From UBA5976 sp037137575 (GTDB lineage: Bacteria > Actinomycetota > Actinomycetes > S36-B12 > UBA5976): DNA of 22,029 nt. Both the position numbers and the translations under genes were made by a program. The notes under the pieces were generated by a model. It saw only the letters and a program-made list of their open reading frames with translations, was not told the origin of the DNA and did no database searches. The DNA lies in assembly GCA_037137575.1 (NCBI GenBank), contig JBAXKB010000017.1, forward strand, positions 1 to 22,029, read 5' to 3'. Shown here piece by piece: positions 14,805 to 22,029 of the stretch; within the stretch, counting starts at the first letter, position 1; each line of letters starts with the position of its first letter.

Positions 14805-15269
14805 ATGGCCTCATTAAAAGAAACTCTGCAATCTGATGTCAAAGCAGCCATGCTCAGCAAAGACACAATTTCGCTATCCACTTTGCGAATGGTCCTATCT
14901 GCGATTACCAACGAAGAAGTGTCCGGCAAAGAGGCCCGAGAGTTAACCGATGCAGACGTAGTTACCGTTTTGAATCGTGAAGCCAAGAAGCGTCGAGAAG
15001 CCAGCGCTGCATACACGCAGGCAAATCGCCCAGAACTAGCTGAAACTGAAGAAAATGAATTAGCAGTAATTAAAAAATATCTTCCAGAAGAACTATCAAG
15101 CGCTGACCTAGAGTCGATTATTTCCGCAGCTATCGCAACCACCGCAGACGCTGGTCAAACTGGGCCGAGCGCCATGGGCTCAGTAATGAAAATCGTGCAA
15201 CCACAAGTTGCTGGTCGGGCCGATGGCAGTGCGGTTGCTAACTTGGTCAAGCAGTTACTGGCGCAGTAG
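14805..15269 (+). CDS. GatB/YqeY-domain protein
   Basis: A 154-residue cytoplasmic protein of the YqeY family, related to the C-terminal tRNA-binding domain of GatB. Typical segments are ASLKETLQSDVKAAMLSKD, LSTLRMVLSAITNEE, REAKKRREASAAY and the C-terminal GSVMKIVQPQVAGRADG. The ATG at 14805 has AGGGAG five bases upstream; a GTG at 14799 overlaps that site and is less likely. It follows ponA2 by 24 bases and is probably cotranscribed. The stop lies only two bases from the convergent end of the aminotransferase gene. The physiological role of stand-alone YqeY proteins is unclear. Confidence 0.93.
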   Translation: MASLKETLQSDVKAAMLSKDTISLSTLRMVLSAITNEEVSGKEARELTDADVVTVLNREAKKRREASAAYTQANRPELAETEENELAVIKKYLPEELSSADLESIISAAIATTADAGQTGPSAMGSVMKIVQPQVAGRADGSAVANLVKQLLAQ

Positions 15270-15271
15270 CG

Positions 15272-16342
15272 CTAAACATATTGCGCACAAATAGGTAACA
15301 AAACTTCAAGTGCTTCGCGTTCGCCAATACTGATCCGAACGCCTTCACCAACAAAAATACGCACTGCAACTGCCACGTCTACACATTCCTTAGCGAATTG
15401 TTGCGCACGATCGCCCAAAGGTAGCCAAATGAAGTTAGCCTGACTTGCGGGAATTTGAAAACCCAATTCAACAAGAGCCGACTCAAACCAGGTTCGAAGC
15501 GCTACAAGATTGTCCACTCGTTCAAGTAATTCGTCCTCATGATCAAGGCAAGCCACAGCAGCAGCCTGTGCAAGCGATGACACGCCGAACGGAACCGCGG
15601 TCTTTCGCACCGCCTCGGCCACTACTTCCGGACCAATCAGGTAACCGACCCTAAGTCCTGCTAGGCCGTATGCCTTAGAAAAAGTTCGCAGGACTGCAAC
15701 ATTAGAAAATGCTCGGAACGCACCCAAGCCATCCGCTGCTTGCTCATCGCGATTGAATTCTATGTACGCTTCATCGATAACCACTAGAACATTCGTTGGA
15801 ACTTTTGCTAATAAATGAATCAAGTCTTGGTGCTTAACAATGCTGCCGGTTGGATTATTTGGCGTGCATATAAAGATGACCCGAGTGCGATCTGTTATCG
15901 CGGCTTCCATGGCCACAAGATCATGTTCACCCGATGATGTAAGCGGTACTCGCACACTTACCGCTCCAGCGATTGTGGTGATAATCGGATACGCCTCAAA
16001 TGAGCGCCAGGCAAAAATTACTTCGTCACCTGCATCACATAATGCCTGCACAATCTGCTGACAGACGCCAACAGATCCTGTACCAAGGGCAATGGAATTC
16101 GGCTTTACCTGAAATTTCTCGGCAAGTCGTGCGGTCAATTCAGTGGCTAGTGGATCTGGATACCGATTTATCGATTCAGCGGCCTGGGCGATAACCGATA
16201 CAACACTTGGAAGTGGAGTAAGTGGATTTTCATTGCTTGAAAGTTTGTATGGGGTAAAGCCAGCTACTGCTTCGGCACGATCGCCAGCTTTATAGCCAGG
16301 TAATCCTTGAATTGACTCACGAATTTTCACTTCATCGCTCAT
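15272..16342 (-). CDS. HisC2/Pat-type aminotransferase (histidinol-phosphate or phenylalanine)
   Basis: A 356-residue PLP-dependent fold-type I aminotransferase. Lys223 in RTFSKAYGLAGLRVGY would bind PLP; other conserved pieces are KLSSNENP, INRYPDP, TPNNPTG and VIDEAYIEF. Stretches such as GSVGVCQQIVQ, AWRSFEAYP and ASQANFIWLPLG resemble the actinobacterial HisC2 (Rv3772) branch, annotated as phenylalanine aminotransferase, rather than the his-operon HisC. A role in aromatic amino acid synthesis is therefore more likely, but histidine synthesis cannot be excluded without seeing whether another hisC exists. GGGAG lies five bases before the ATG, and the start overlaps the upstream PP2C stop (ATGA), indicating coupling. 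Confidence 0.9.
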   Translation of the reverse strand: MSDEVKIRESIQGLPGYKAGDRAEAVAGFTPYKLSSNENPLTPLPSVVSVIAQAAESINRYPDPLATELTARLAEKFQVKPNSIALGTGSVGVCQQIVQALCDAGDEVIFAWRSFEAYPIITTIAGAVSVRVPLTSSGEHDLVAMEAAITDRTRVIFICTPNNPTGSIVKHQDLIHLLAKVPTNVLVVIDEAYIEFNRDEQAADGLGAFRAFSNVAVLRTFSKAYGLAGLRVGYLIGPEVVAEAVRKTAVPFGVSSLAQAAAVACLDHEDELLERVDNLVALRTWFESALVELGFQIPASQANFIWLPLGDRAQQFAKECVDVAVAVRIFVGEGVRISIGEREALEVLLPICAQYV

Positions 16343-17490
16343 ACTTGCTCCCGGGCAATAGCAACAACTGTTACATCTTCATGTATCCAGCGGTCTAGTT
16401 CATCATGTGCAGCAAAATCTTTCATAGCTGCAGAAATATTTTTAATTATTTCTCGGGGTCCATCTTCTTTTGAAAGATGTGCGGTTGCTGCTAGTAAACC
16501 TTCAATTTCAAAAAACTCTTTTTTAGAGTTGCGAAGCTCTAAGAGCCCGTCTGAAGTGATTAGGATGCGCATCCCGGGTTCAAGTAGGAATTGTTTAATG
16601 TCCCATACTTTTCCAAACCCAGCCAACATCGGTCCTGTTGGATTCAAAAGTTTATGTGTTCCATCTGGATAAAGTACAACTCCCGGTGGATGTCCTGCAC
16701 TAATCCAGCGCACAGGCAACTTTGGATCAATTGGGATCTCCATTACAAATGCGGTGGCAATTTTGGCTTCGACATCGGCCAATTTATCGGAAGCCGCTTT
16801 AACGATGCGATGAATATCGATTCCAGAACTAACCGCAGTTTCGAAAACTGCTTTCGACTGTAAACCTGCAATTGCAGAACCAGCATTATGTCCTTGGATG
16901 TCTACCTGAACAATTACATGCGCGCGCTCAGTGGAGAATATGTCCCACCAGTCGCCACTAGTCACACCTTCGGCGGCTTGATAAATGTCGTACACCTCGA
17001 GTGGGTGAATTTTAGATCGTTGGAAGTTGGTCGCTAACGCAGTTCGTACTTCATGCGTAAGGGTAGGTTCTGCCGAAATTGAAGATTCAATTGATCTAGT
17101 GCGATCTATTTGATCAACCAAACTGCGCCGCATCGCATCAGCCGCTTTTGCCGTTTGCGCTATTTCCAGCGGGCCAGTTGCCCTGATGCTGATATTCAAC
17201 TCACCATCTGAAATCCGATTTAGATCCTTTCGCATACGAAGCAGCGGAATGATTACCCAACGACGAGCGAAATATGATGCAAGAACAAGTAAAAAGAAAT
17301 CCAAGACGGCTGCGCCAGCGATAGTTACTGCTAATTGGTTACCGACATGAATTAACTCTTGATCTTGCGGCAAGACTTTACCAATATGTGCCCGAGCTAG
17401 CTGATATGCGCGAATTTCCCAAGCAGCAACAGCAGCTGTCACAATCGAAATGGCACCAAGAAATAGCCATAGTCGAGTGGTTAGTTTCAC
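16339..17490 (-). CDS. Membrane-bound HAMP-PP2C (SpoIIE/RsbU-like) serine phosphatase
   Basis: A 383-residue sensor phosphatase. Two membrane helices (about residues 7-24 and 53-73) flank a short external loop of about 28 residues, then a HAMP domain (RRWVIIPLLRMRKDLNRISDG) and a C-terminal SpoIIE-type PP2C domain. Metal and catalytic motifs are retained: GDWWD, VDIQGHNAGSA, SAGHPPG, TSDGLLE and HEDVTVVA. Enzymes of this class dephosphorylate STAS anti-anti-sigma factors, so the STAS protein at 132-461 is a candidate substrate. The GTG start at 17490 has only a weak AGTTAGA-like site. It ends overlapping the aminotransferase gene and follows the class III aminotransferase by 17 bases. The external loop is too short for a classic sensor domain. 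Confidence 0.9.
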   Translation of the reverse strand: MKLTTRLWLFLGAISIVTAAVAAWEIRAYQLARAHIGKVLPQDQELIHVGNQLAVTIAGAAVLDFFLLVLASYFARRWVIIPLLRMRKDLNRISDGELNISIRATGPLEIAQTAKAADAMRRSLVDQIDRTRSIESSISAEPTLTHEVRTALATNFQRSKIHPLEVYDIYQAAEGVTSGDWWDIFSTERAHVIVQVDIQGHNAGSAIAGLQSKAVFETAVSSGIDIHRIVKAASDKLADVEAKIATAFVMEIPIDPKLPVRWISAGHPPGVVLYPDGTHKLLNPTGPMLAGFGKVWDIKQFLLEPGMRILITSDGLLELRNSKKEFFEIEGLLAATAHLSKEDGPREIIKNISAAMKDFAAHDELDRWIHEDVTVVAIAREQV

Positions 17491-17507
17491 AATCTAACTC
17501 TAGACGG

Positions 17508-18872
17508 TTAGTTGATTTGTGCGAGCTCTCGAATAGCTGACTCAAATAAGCCTTGATGAGCGTCCACATCTGCAACTGTTGTTGCCGGACACATCAAAGC
17601 CATGTTATGAAATGGGGTCATCAAAATTCCACGATTACACATGTAAAGGTGCATAAACTCATCTAGTTCTTCGTCGCTCGCTGCAGCTGACTCGCTGCCC
17701 GAAGTTGGTGTTGGAGCCGTGAATCTATATTCAGCGCGGGCGCCTATCTGGGAAATTGACCAATTAATTTGATATCGATCCAAAATTTCTTGCACCTGCT
17801 CGGTGTAGCGCGTACCCAGAATAATCATCTGCGCAAAAGCCTGATCGGTTAGTACCTCGCCCAGAGTTGCACGCATAGCAGCTAGCGAAAGTGCATTACC
17901 GGCAAGTGTGCCACCCACCCCACCAACATCGATTAGGTCTGCCTCTGGATGGTTAGTCAACATCTGGGCAACTTCGTGGGTGATTCCGTAAGCACCAGAT
18001 GGGATTCCTGCGCCAATTGATTTACCGATAATGAAAATATCTGGCGACAGATTCTCGCGCGCGGTCATGCCCCCAGGACCAGCAGAGAAAGTGTGCGTTT
18101 CATCAATCATTAATAACGCGTTGTATTTTGTTGCTAGCTCACGAAGGCCTTCAAGGAAACCTGGGACAGGTAAAACTATGCCGATATTTGTCATTGCTGG
18201 TTCAGCCAAAATTGCCGCAACATCACCATTGGCTAGTTCGCGTTCAACACCAGCAAGATCGTTGAACTCAACTACCCGAGTTGTTTCATCAAGCGGAACT
18301 GGCGGAGCAACATTGCCAGGTCGCGCAGTGGCACGACCGCCTTGCCCTGGTACCGCGAAAGTCTCATCAACTGATCCGTGATAGCAGTAGGAAAAAACTA
18401 AAATTTTCGGTTTCCCTGTGGCCAGTCGTGCCAGCCTAACCGCCCACCGGTTTGCATCTGTAGCAGTTAAGGTAAACGACCAAAGTGGTAGACCAAATCT
18501 GCGTGTTAATTCAGCGCCGACCCATTGTGCATCTGCAGTTGGCAACATTGTGGTGATTCCCCCAGCGGCATTGATGCGATGACTGATTGCTGCCACGCTT
18601 GCTGCTGGACTATGCCCGGCCATTGCTCCGGTATCACCGAGTGCAAAGTCGATATATGTGTGTCCGTCAACATCAACGATGCGGTTGCCGTGCGCGGTTT
18701 CAAAATAGAGCGGAAATCCGCCGGACCATTTATTCATCCAAGTCATCGGAACACCGCCAAACAAATTAGTTGCTTGTTCGTAAAGTGCAATCGAGCCAGG
18801 GTTATTAATTCGGTATGTTGCGCGTTCACGTTCTAATAACGAGGCCAGATGTTGGCGATCTATGACAGCCAT
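17508..18872 (-). CDS. Divergent class III (GSA-aminomutase-like) aminotransferase
   Basis: A 454-residue PLP enzyme of the class III aminotransferase family. Visible motifs are TATDANRWAVRLAR (where GSA aminomutase HemL has SGTEAxMxAIRLAR), CYHGSVDETF, IDETHTFSAGPGG with PLP-contacting Asp257, and IIGKSIGAGIPSGAYG with the PLP Lys284. The changes in the SGTEA and DEV-TGFR regions place it outside canonical HemL, though automated annotation may still call it glutamate-1-semialdehyde aminomutase. I cannot name the substrate. It starts two bases after the dnaB stop and lacks a clear ribosome site, so it is probably read through from dnaB; the PP2C gene follows closely. Confidence 0.82.
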   Translation of the reverse strand: MAVIDRQHLASLLERERATYRINNPGSIALYEQATNLFGGVPMTWMNKWSGGFPLYFETAHGNRIVDVDGHTYIDFALGDTGAMAGHSPAASVAAISHRINAAGGITTMLPTADAQWVGAELTRRFGLPLWSFTLTATDANRWAVRLARLATGKPKILVFSYCYHGSVDETFAVPGQGGRATARPGNVAPPVPLDETTRVVEFNDLAGVERELANGDVAAILAEPAMTNIGIVLPVPGFLEGLRELATKYNALLMIDETHTFSAGPGGMTARENLSPDIFIIGKSIGAGIPSGAYGITHEVAQMLTNHPEADLIDVGGVGGTLAGNALSLAAMRATLGEVLTDQAFAQMIILGTRYTEQVQEILDRYQINWSISQIGARAEYRFTAPTPTSGSESAAASDEELDEFMHLYMCNRGILMTPFHNMALMCPATTVADVDAHQGLFESAIRELAQIN

Positions 18873-18874
18873 GA

Positions 18875-20233
18875 TTAGGAAGACGCAGCCATTTCAGCAA
18901 AGCGACTGTAATGACCTTGCCAGGCCACAGTAATTGTGTCGGTTGGGCCGTTGCGGTGTTTGGCCAAGATGAAGTCAGATTCACCGCGGCGCGCAGATTC
19001 TGGTTCGTAGAAACCTTCACGATGTAACAAGATAACCATGTCTGCATCCTGCTCCAGTGAGCCTGATTCACGAAGGTCTGAAAGCATCGGCTTCTTGTCT
19101 TGGCGCTGCTCTGGTCCACGGTTTAGCTGACTTAGTGCAACAACAGGTACATCTAACTCTTTAGCGAGCAATTTGAGCGAACGTGAGAACTCACTAACTT
19201 CAACCTGACGACTTTCTACTCGACGACCAGAACTCATTAGCTGGATGTAGTCGATCACAATAAGTTTCAGATCATGTCGCTGCTTCAACCGACGAGCTTT
19301 CGCGCGGATTTCCATCATGGTCATGTTGGGCGAGTCATCGATAAACATTGGAGCTTCACTAACTTGACCCATCCGAGCTGCAAGACGCTGCCAATCGGCT
19401 TCGACCAAGTTACCGCCACGCATTGAATTCAAACTCACGGAGGCCTCGGCAGAAAGTAGGCGCATAGCGATTTCGTTACGACTCATCTCAAGTGAGAAGA
19501 TTGCCGATGTTAAATTATGTCGAATACTTGCACTGCGCGCTAAGTCCAACGCCAAGGTAGATTTACCCATACCTGGTCGGGCCGCAACAATAATTAATTG
19601 CCCGCCATGCAGGCCATGTGTGATGGCATCTAGGGCAGCAAATCCTGTTGGCACACCGAGCAGAACTCCGCCTTTGCCTTCAATGGCTTCGATCTCGTCT
19701 AACGTGCTTGGGATGATTGTCGAGAGTGGTTGATAATCTTCACTCTGGCGTTGTTTTGTTACATCAAATACTTCAGCCTGTGCGCGATCAACCAGCACAT
19801 CAATTTCGCTATCACCCGAATAACCCATCTGGGTAATGCGAGCGCCAACTTCAACTAAGCGACGAAGCACTGCTCGCTCAGTAACAATGCGCGCGTAGTA
19901 GCCTGCGTTTGCAGCTGTCGGCACACCAGATACCAAAGTGTGCAAGTAACTGACGCCACCAATGTTGGTTAGCGTTCCAGCTTTAGAAAGATAGTTTGAA
20001 ACCGTGATTGCATCAGCAGGTTCGCCACGACCGTAGATGTCGAGGATTGCCGCAAAAACTGTGGTGTGAGCTGGCTTGTAAAAATCATTTTCGTGTAAGT
20101 GCTCAATAACGTCTGCAATGGCGTCTTTACTAAGGAGCATCGCGCCAAGAACTGATTGCTCGGCAACAATGTCTTGCGGTGGGGTCAAAAGTTGATCATG
20201 GTTATGATCCCGTGAAAATTCAGCAACGCTCAT
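18875..20233 (-). CDS. dnaB: Replicative DNA helicase DnaB
   Basis: The hexameric fork helicase, 452 residues from the ATG at 20233, which has AAGG five bases upstream; a longer in-frame reading to 20299 adds 22 residues with no DnaB character. The N-terminal domain begins PPQDIVAEQSVLGAMLLSKDA. The C-terminal RecA-like domain has Walker A ARPGMGKSTLA, LEMSRNEIAMRLLSAE, Walker B LIVIDYIQLM and SDLRESGSLEQDADMVILLHR. There is no intein, unlike several mycobacterial DnaB proteins. In many relatives dnaB follows rpsF-ssb-rpsR-rplI; here the upstream neighbour is an MFS transporter with a gap holding DnaA-box-like sites. Confidence 0.97.
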   Translation of the reverse strand: MSVAEFSRDHNHDQLLTPPQDIVAEQSVLGAMLLSKDAIADVIEHLHENDFYKPAHTTVFAAILDIYGRGEPADAITVSNYLSKAGTLTNIGGVSYLHTLVSGVPTAANAGYYARIVTERAVLRRLVEVGARITQMGYSGDSEIDVLVDRAQAEVFDVTKQRQSEDYQPLSTIIPSTLDEIEAIEGKGGVLLGVPTGFAALDAITHGLHGGQLIIVAARPGMGKSTLALDLARSASIRHNLTSAIFSLEMSRNEIAMRLLSAEASVSLNSMRGGNLVEADWQRLAARMGQVSEAPMFIDDSPNMTMMEIRAKARRLKQRHDLKLIVIDYIQLMSSGRRVESRQVEVSEFSRSLKLLAKELDVPVVALSQLNRGPEQRQDKKPMLSDLRESGSLEQDADMVILLHREGFYEPESARRGESDFILAKHRNGPTDTITVAWQGHYSRFAEMAASS

Positions 20234-20306
20234 GAATACCTTCAAAATCTGCAGTTTTATGTGTAGTCCGACTCTAGATTGCTGCTCTGACAGTGACAAT
20301 GAGTCC

Positions 20307-20445
20307 TGTGGACTAGCCTGTGGATAAAGTGGGGAAACACGCCGCTTTTATGCACTTTGAACTTGGGATAACTTGTGCGTGTTTGCCCCTAAAAATTGAA
20401 AAAGCCATCCCCAGTTGCTTTTTTTACTACACAGCCTGTGCATAA
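20307..20445. promoter_or_regulatory. Cluster of DnaA-box-like sequences upstream of dnaB
   Basis: The 223-base gap upstream of dnaB has two perfect matches to TTATNCACA, both on the minus strand: TTATCCACA at 20319-20327 and TTATGCACA at 20437-20445. An 8-of-9 match, TTATGCACT, lies on the plus strand at 20348-20356, and weaker matches lie at 20307-20315 and 20363-20371. A very AT-rich stretch (about 20441-20460) adjoins the rightmost box. The pattern could mark DnaA control of dnaB or an origin-like element. Sites are read by eye; function is inferred. Confidence 0.5.
20399..20425 (-). terminator. Possible terminator after the MFS gene
   Basis: AAAAAGC at 20399-20405 and GCTTTTT at 20417-20423 form a 7-base stem around an 11-base loop, with T-rich flanks on both strands, so it could stop transcription in either direction. 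It lies about 30 bases past the MFS stop. The stem is short and mostly A-T, so confidence is low. Confidence 0.35.
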
Positions 20446-20456
20446 AAAATATATTT

Positions 20457-21677
20457 TTATTCAAGTCCATCTTGGCTTGGCGTCAGTTGCTTACGCAGGC
20501 GATCAGCTAAAACTGCCGAAATTGCACAACCTAAAAGCAAAATCAAAATCCATTGGTACGGTAGCTGGCGACTTAGCATAAATCCGCCAAGTGCCGGGCC
20601 GATTGAACCAGCGAGCGACCAATTGAGCGAACTTACGGCGTTGTAACGGCCACGCAAATGCTCTGGTGCTAGATCATTGGGCAGAGCTGGTCCAACAGGC
20701 GACCAAACCATTTCGCCACAAGCGAAGATGCCCATAGCCAAAGCAGCCATAACCGCTGGCCACAAGCCCGGCAATTTAAGACCGCTTGCCAGAACTATCC
20801 AAGACAGCGCCCAGAGTAAACACACAACTTGCAACATGCGCGATCTGCTTCGACCTTTGACCAACTTCAAGAAATAAATCTGACCAATCACAATTAAGAA
20901 AGTGTTGATAGCCCAAATTGGGCCAAGCGCCTTAGCTGATTGATGAGCAAAAACAGTAAGCAGTGGTGCAATGCCCGCATCCATTAATGAGCCATAACCA
21001 CAAATGAGCATTAGCAGTGTGGCCAAGAAATAGTAAATTAATTTTCGATCAGCAAGTAAGTCGCGATAACTACCGGGCTCGTGCTTATCCTGTGCATCTG
21101 GCACAAAGTTAGGTATCGAAAATAGAACTAGTAAGTAGAGTAAATATGAACAAGCATCAATCGAATACAAACGCAAGAAACTAGATGGATCATTTAAATC
21201 TACAATCAGCGCACTGAGCAAACCGCCGATGCCCAGACCCAAATTCAAAAACATAAATGAGATACCAAAAATGTTCTGACGCTGTTGCGCTGGCACCATC
21301 CTGGCAACCATCGTATTTTGTGCCGGCCATAATCCCGACTGCCCCAGCGCACTAAAGCTAGCAACCAAATACGCCTGGGTGCCATTGTGCACGAATGCCC
21401 AACTCAAAGTTGCAAACATTTGCACTACCAAGCAAATAACCATCACTGGCTTAGGTCCAACTCGATCAATAGCCGCGCCAACAGGTCCAGTTGCTACCAG
21501 TCCAGAAATAGACATCCAAGCAACGACAAGCGCCGCAGTTAATAGCGAGAAGCCACGAACTTGATGCAAATAAACAATCAAAAGTGGAAGTGTTAAGCCA
21601 CTGCCTAATGAACTTAAGAAATTGCCAAAAAGTAATCTGCGAGTTAGAGCAGGTGTTTCCCTAAGCAGATCTAACAT
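20457..21677 (-). CDS. Major facilitator superfamily transporter (drug-efflux-like)
   Basis: A 406-residue membrane protein with about 12 hydrophobic segments. The loop between helices 2 and 3 carries the MFS motif A variant GPVGAAIDRVGPKPVM (about residues 65-80). The region LGQSGLWPAQNTMVARMVP and the later ERLRGRYNA-like LAPEHLRGRYNAVSSLNWS are typical of MdtH/YfcJ-like efflux carriers. Substrate and direction cannot be inferred reliably. AAAGG lies seven bases before the ATG. It sits between tRNA-Ala and dnaB on the minus strand and should have a promoter in the 40 bases downstream of the tRNA terminator, or be read through from it. Confidence 0.9.
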   Translation of the reverse strand: MLDLLRETPALTRRLLFGNFLSSLGSGLTLPLLIVYLHQVRGFSLLTAALVVAWMSISGLVATGPVGAAIDRVGPKPVMVICLVVQMFATLSWAFVHNGTQAYLVASFSALGQSGLWPAQNTMVARMVPAQQRQNIFGISFMFLNLGLGIGGLLSALIVDLNDPSSFLRLYSIDACSYLLYLLVLFSIPNFVPDAQDKHEPGSYRDLLADRKLIYYFLATLLMLICGYGSLMDAGIAPLLTVFAHQSAKALGPIWAINTFLIVIGQIYFLKLVKGRSRSRMLQVVCLLWALSWIVLASGLKLPGLWPAVMAALAMGIFACGEMVWSPVGPALPNDLAPEHLRGRYNAVSSLNWSLAGSIGPALGGFMLSRQLPYQWILILLLGCAISAVLADRLRKQLTPSQDGLE

Positions 21678-21717
21678 GGTGTCGCCTTTGACCCTAAGTA
21701 ACTAATTCCATAAACAC

Positions 21718-21741
21718 AAAAGAGGCCGCTCGCGCGACCTC
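21718..21741 (-). terminator. Rho-independent terminator after tRNA-Ala
   Basis: Just downstream of tRNA-Ala on the minus strand, GAGGTCGC and GCGGCCTC form an 8-base GC-rich stem (with one T-G pair) around a GCGA tetraloop, followed by TTTTGTG. It should end the tRNA-Ile/DLW-39/tRNA-Ala transcript. Confidence 0.8.
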
Positions 21742-21745
21742 ATTG

Positions 21746-21818
21746 TGGAGACTAGGGGAATCGAACCCCTAACCCCCTGCTTGCAAAGCAGGTGCTCTAC
21801 CAATTGAGCTAAGTCCCC
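21746..21818 (-). tRNA. tRNA-Ala (anticodon TGC)
   Basis: A complete cloverleaf on the minus strand. The acceptor stem GGGGACT pairs with AGTCTCC, the D arm is GCTC/GAGC, the anticodon stem CCTGC/GCAGG encloses the loop TTTGCAA, and the T loop is TTCGATT. The anticodon TGC reads alanine GCN codons. The discriminator is A and CCA is not encoded. A terminator follows. Confidence 0.97.
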
Positions 21819-21842
21819 TTGGCACAAACCAAGACTTCTAAA

Positions 21843-21953
21843 CTACTCAGAAGTGGCCTGTGTCCACAAGTCCTGTTCCGCCTTATTTGCTTTTGCCTGC
21901 TTGTAGCCAACAAAACCAACCAATGCGAGTATTGCCAAGAAAAACTTTTTCAT
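21843..21953 (-). CDS. DLW-39 family micropeptide
   Basis: A 36-residue protein located between tRNA-Ile and tRNA-Ala. It begins MKKFFLAILALVGFVGYKQA, a basic start and a single membrane helix or uncleaved signal, and ends with a charged segment containing EQDLWTQAT, the DLW signature of the actinobacterial DLW-39 family. AAAGGAT lies just upstream of the ATG at a good distance. Its function is unknown in the family. The location beside these two tRNAs, usually just after gyrA, supports a real conserved gene. Confidence 0.8.
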   Translation of the reverse strand: MKKFFLAILALVGFVGYKQAKANKAEQDLWTQATSE

Positions 21954-21976
21954 AGCGATCCTTTCTAGAACTTGCG

Positions 21977-22029
21977 TGGGCCTAGATGGACTTGAACCAT
22001 CGACCTCTTCCTTATCAGGGAAGCGCTCT
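21977..22029 (-). tRNA. tRNA-Ile (anticodon GAT), 5' end outside the window
   Basis: The 3' part of a tRNA on the minus strand. It shows the end of the D arm (AGAGC), the anticodon stem CTTCC/GGAAG around CTGATAA, giving anticodon GAT, the T arm with loop TTCAAGT, and the 3' acceptor strand TAGGCCC with discriminator A. The first roughly 20 bases of the gene lie beyond the right edge. CCA is not encoded. Confidence 0.95.

Noticed and set aside
15255..15300. Possible bidirectional terminator between the convergent YqeY and aminotransferase genes
   Set aside because: Only a 4-base GCGC repeat with no T-run is visible, and the genes end two bases apart; too weak to call.

Overview
This window is a gene-dense, mostly minus-strand stretch of an actinobacterial chromosome. 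The main taxonomic evidence is a set of actinobacterial families in a familiar order: a WhiB4-like regulator divergent from a PonA2-type penicillin-binding protein, a Crp regulator close to the mycobacterial protein, an Ssd/TadZ-TadA-TadB-TadC-DUF4244 pilin-TadE-TadG cluster, a DLW-39 peptide between tRNA-Ile and tRNA-Ala, and a HisC2/Pat-type aminotransferase. By eye the base composition is AT-richer than most Actinobacteria and the intergenic gaps are very short. Together these suggest a streamlined, low-GC lineage such as the freshwater acI/Nanopelagicales group; that placement is inference. From memory, the order nhaA-side to ponA2 follows Mycobacterium tuberculosis Rv3654c to Rv3682, with losses.

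Layout from left to right. (1) tRNA-Arg(ACG) and a STAS anti-anti-sigma factor (1-461). (2) A minus-strand tad (Flp pilus) operon running from ssd at about 5037 down to tadG at 508, with overlapping or coupled genes. (3) A holin-X-family membrane protein, an NhaA antiporter with altered ion-site residues, and acetyl-CoA synthetase (5164-8816). (4) A CvpA-only membrane protein where MarP would be expected, a TlpA-like lipoprotein, endonuclease III, Crp, a RidA-family protein and WhiB4 (8871-12285). (5) The only plus-strand genes, ponA2 and a YqeY-family gene (12459-15269). (6) A second minus-strand run: HisC2/Pat aminotransferase, a HAMP-PP2C (SpoIIE/RsbU-like) phosphatase, a divergent class III aminotransferase, DnaB and an MFS transporter (15272-21677). 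(7) tRNA-Ala, DLW-39 and the 3' part of tRNA-Ile at the right edge, an arrangement usually found just downstream of gyrA, so the replication origin is probably not far to the right.

Functional themes are surface appendage assembly (tad), cell-wall synthesis (PonA2), redox and cAMP-type regulation (WhiB4, Crp), a possible partner-switching sigma-factor pathway (STAS protein plus PP2C, with no kinase visible here), acetate activation, ion homeostasis, and DNA repair and replication. I see no prophage, insertion sequence, CRISPR array or other clear mobile element, and no gene-free gap longer than 300 bases. I did not find a convincing wholly new system. The best leads are the paired substitution in the NhaA active site, the missing protease half of MarP, a strong hairpin between ridA and crp, and a DnaA-box cluster upstream of dnaB.
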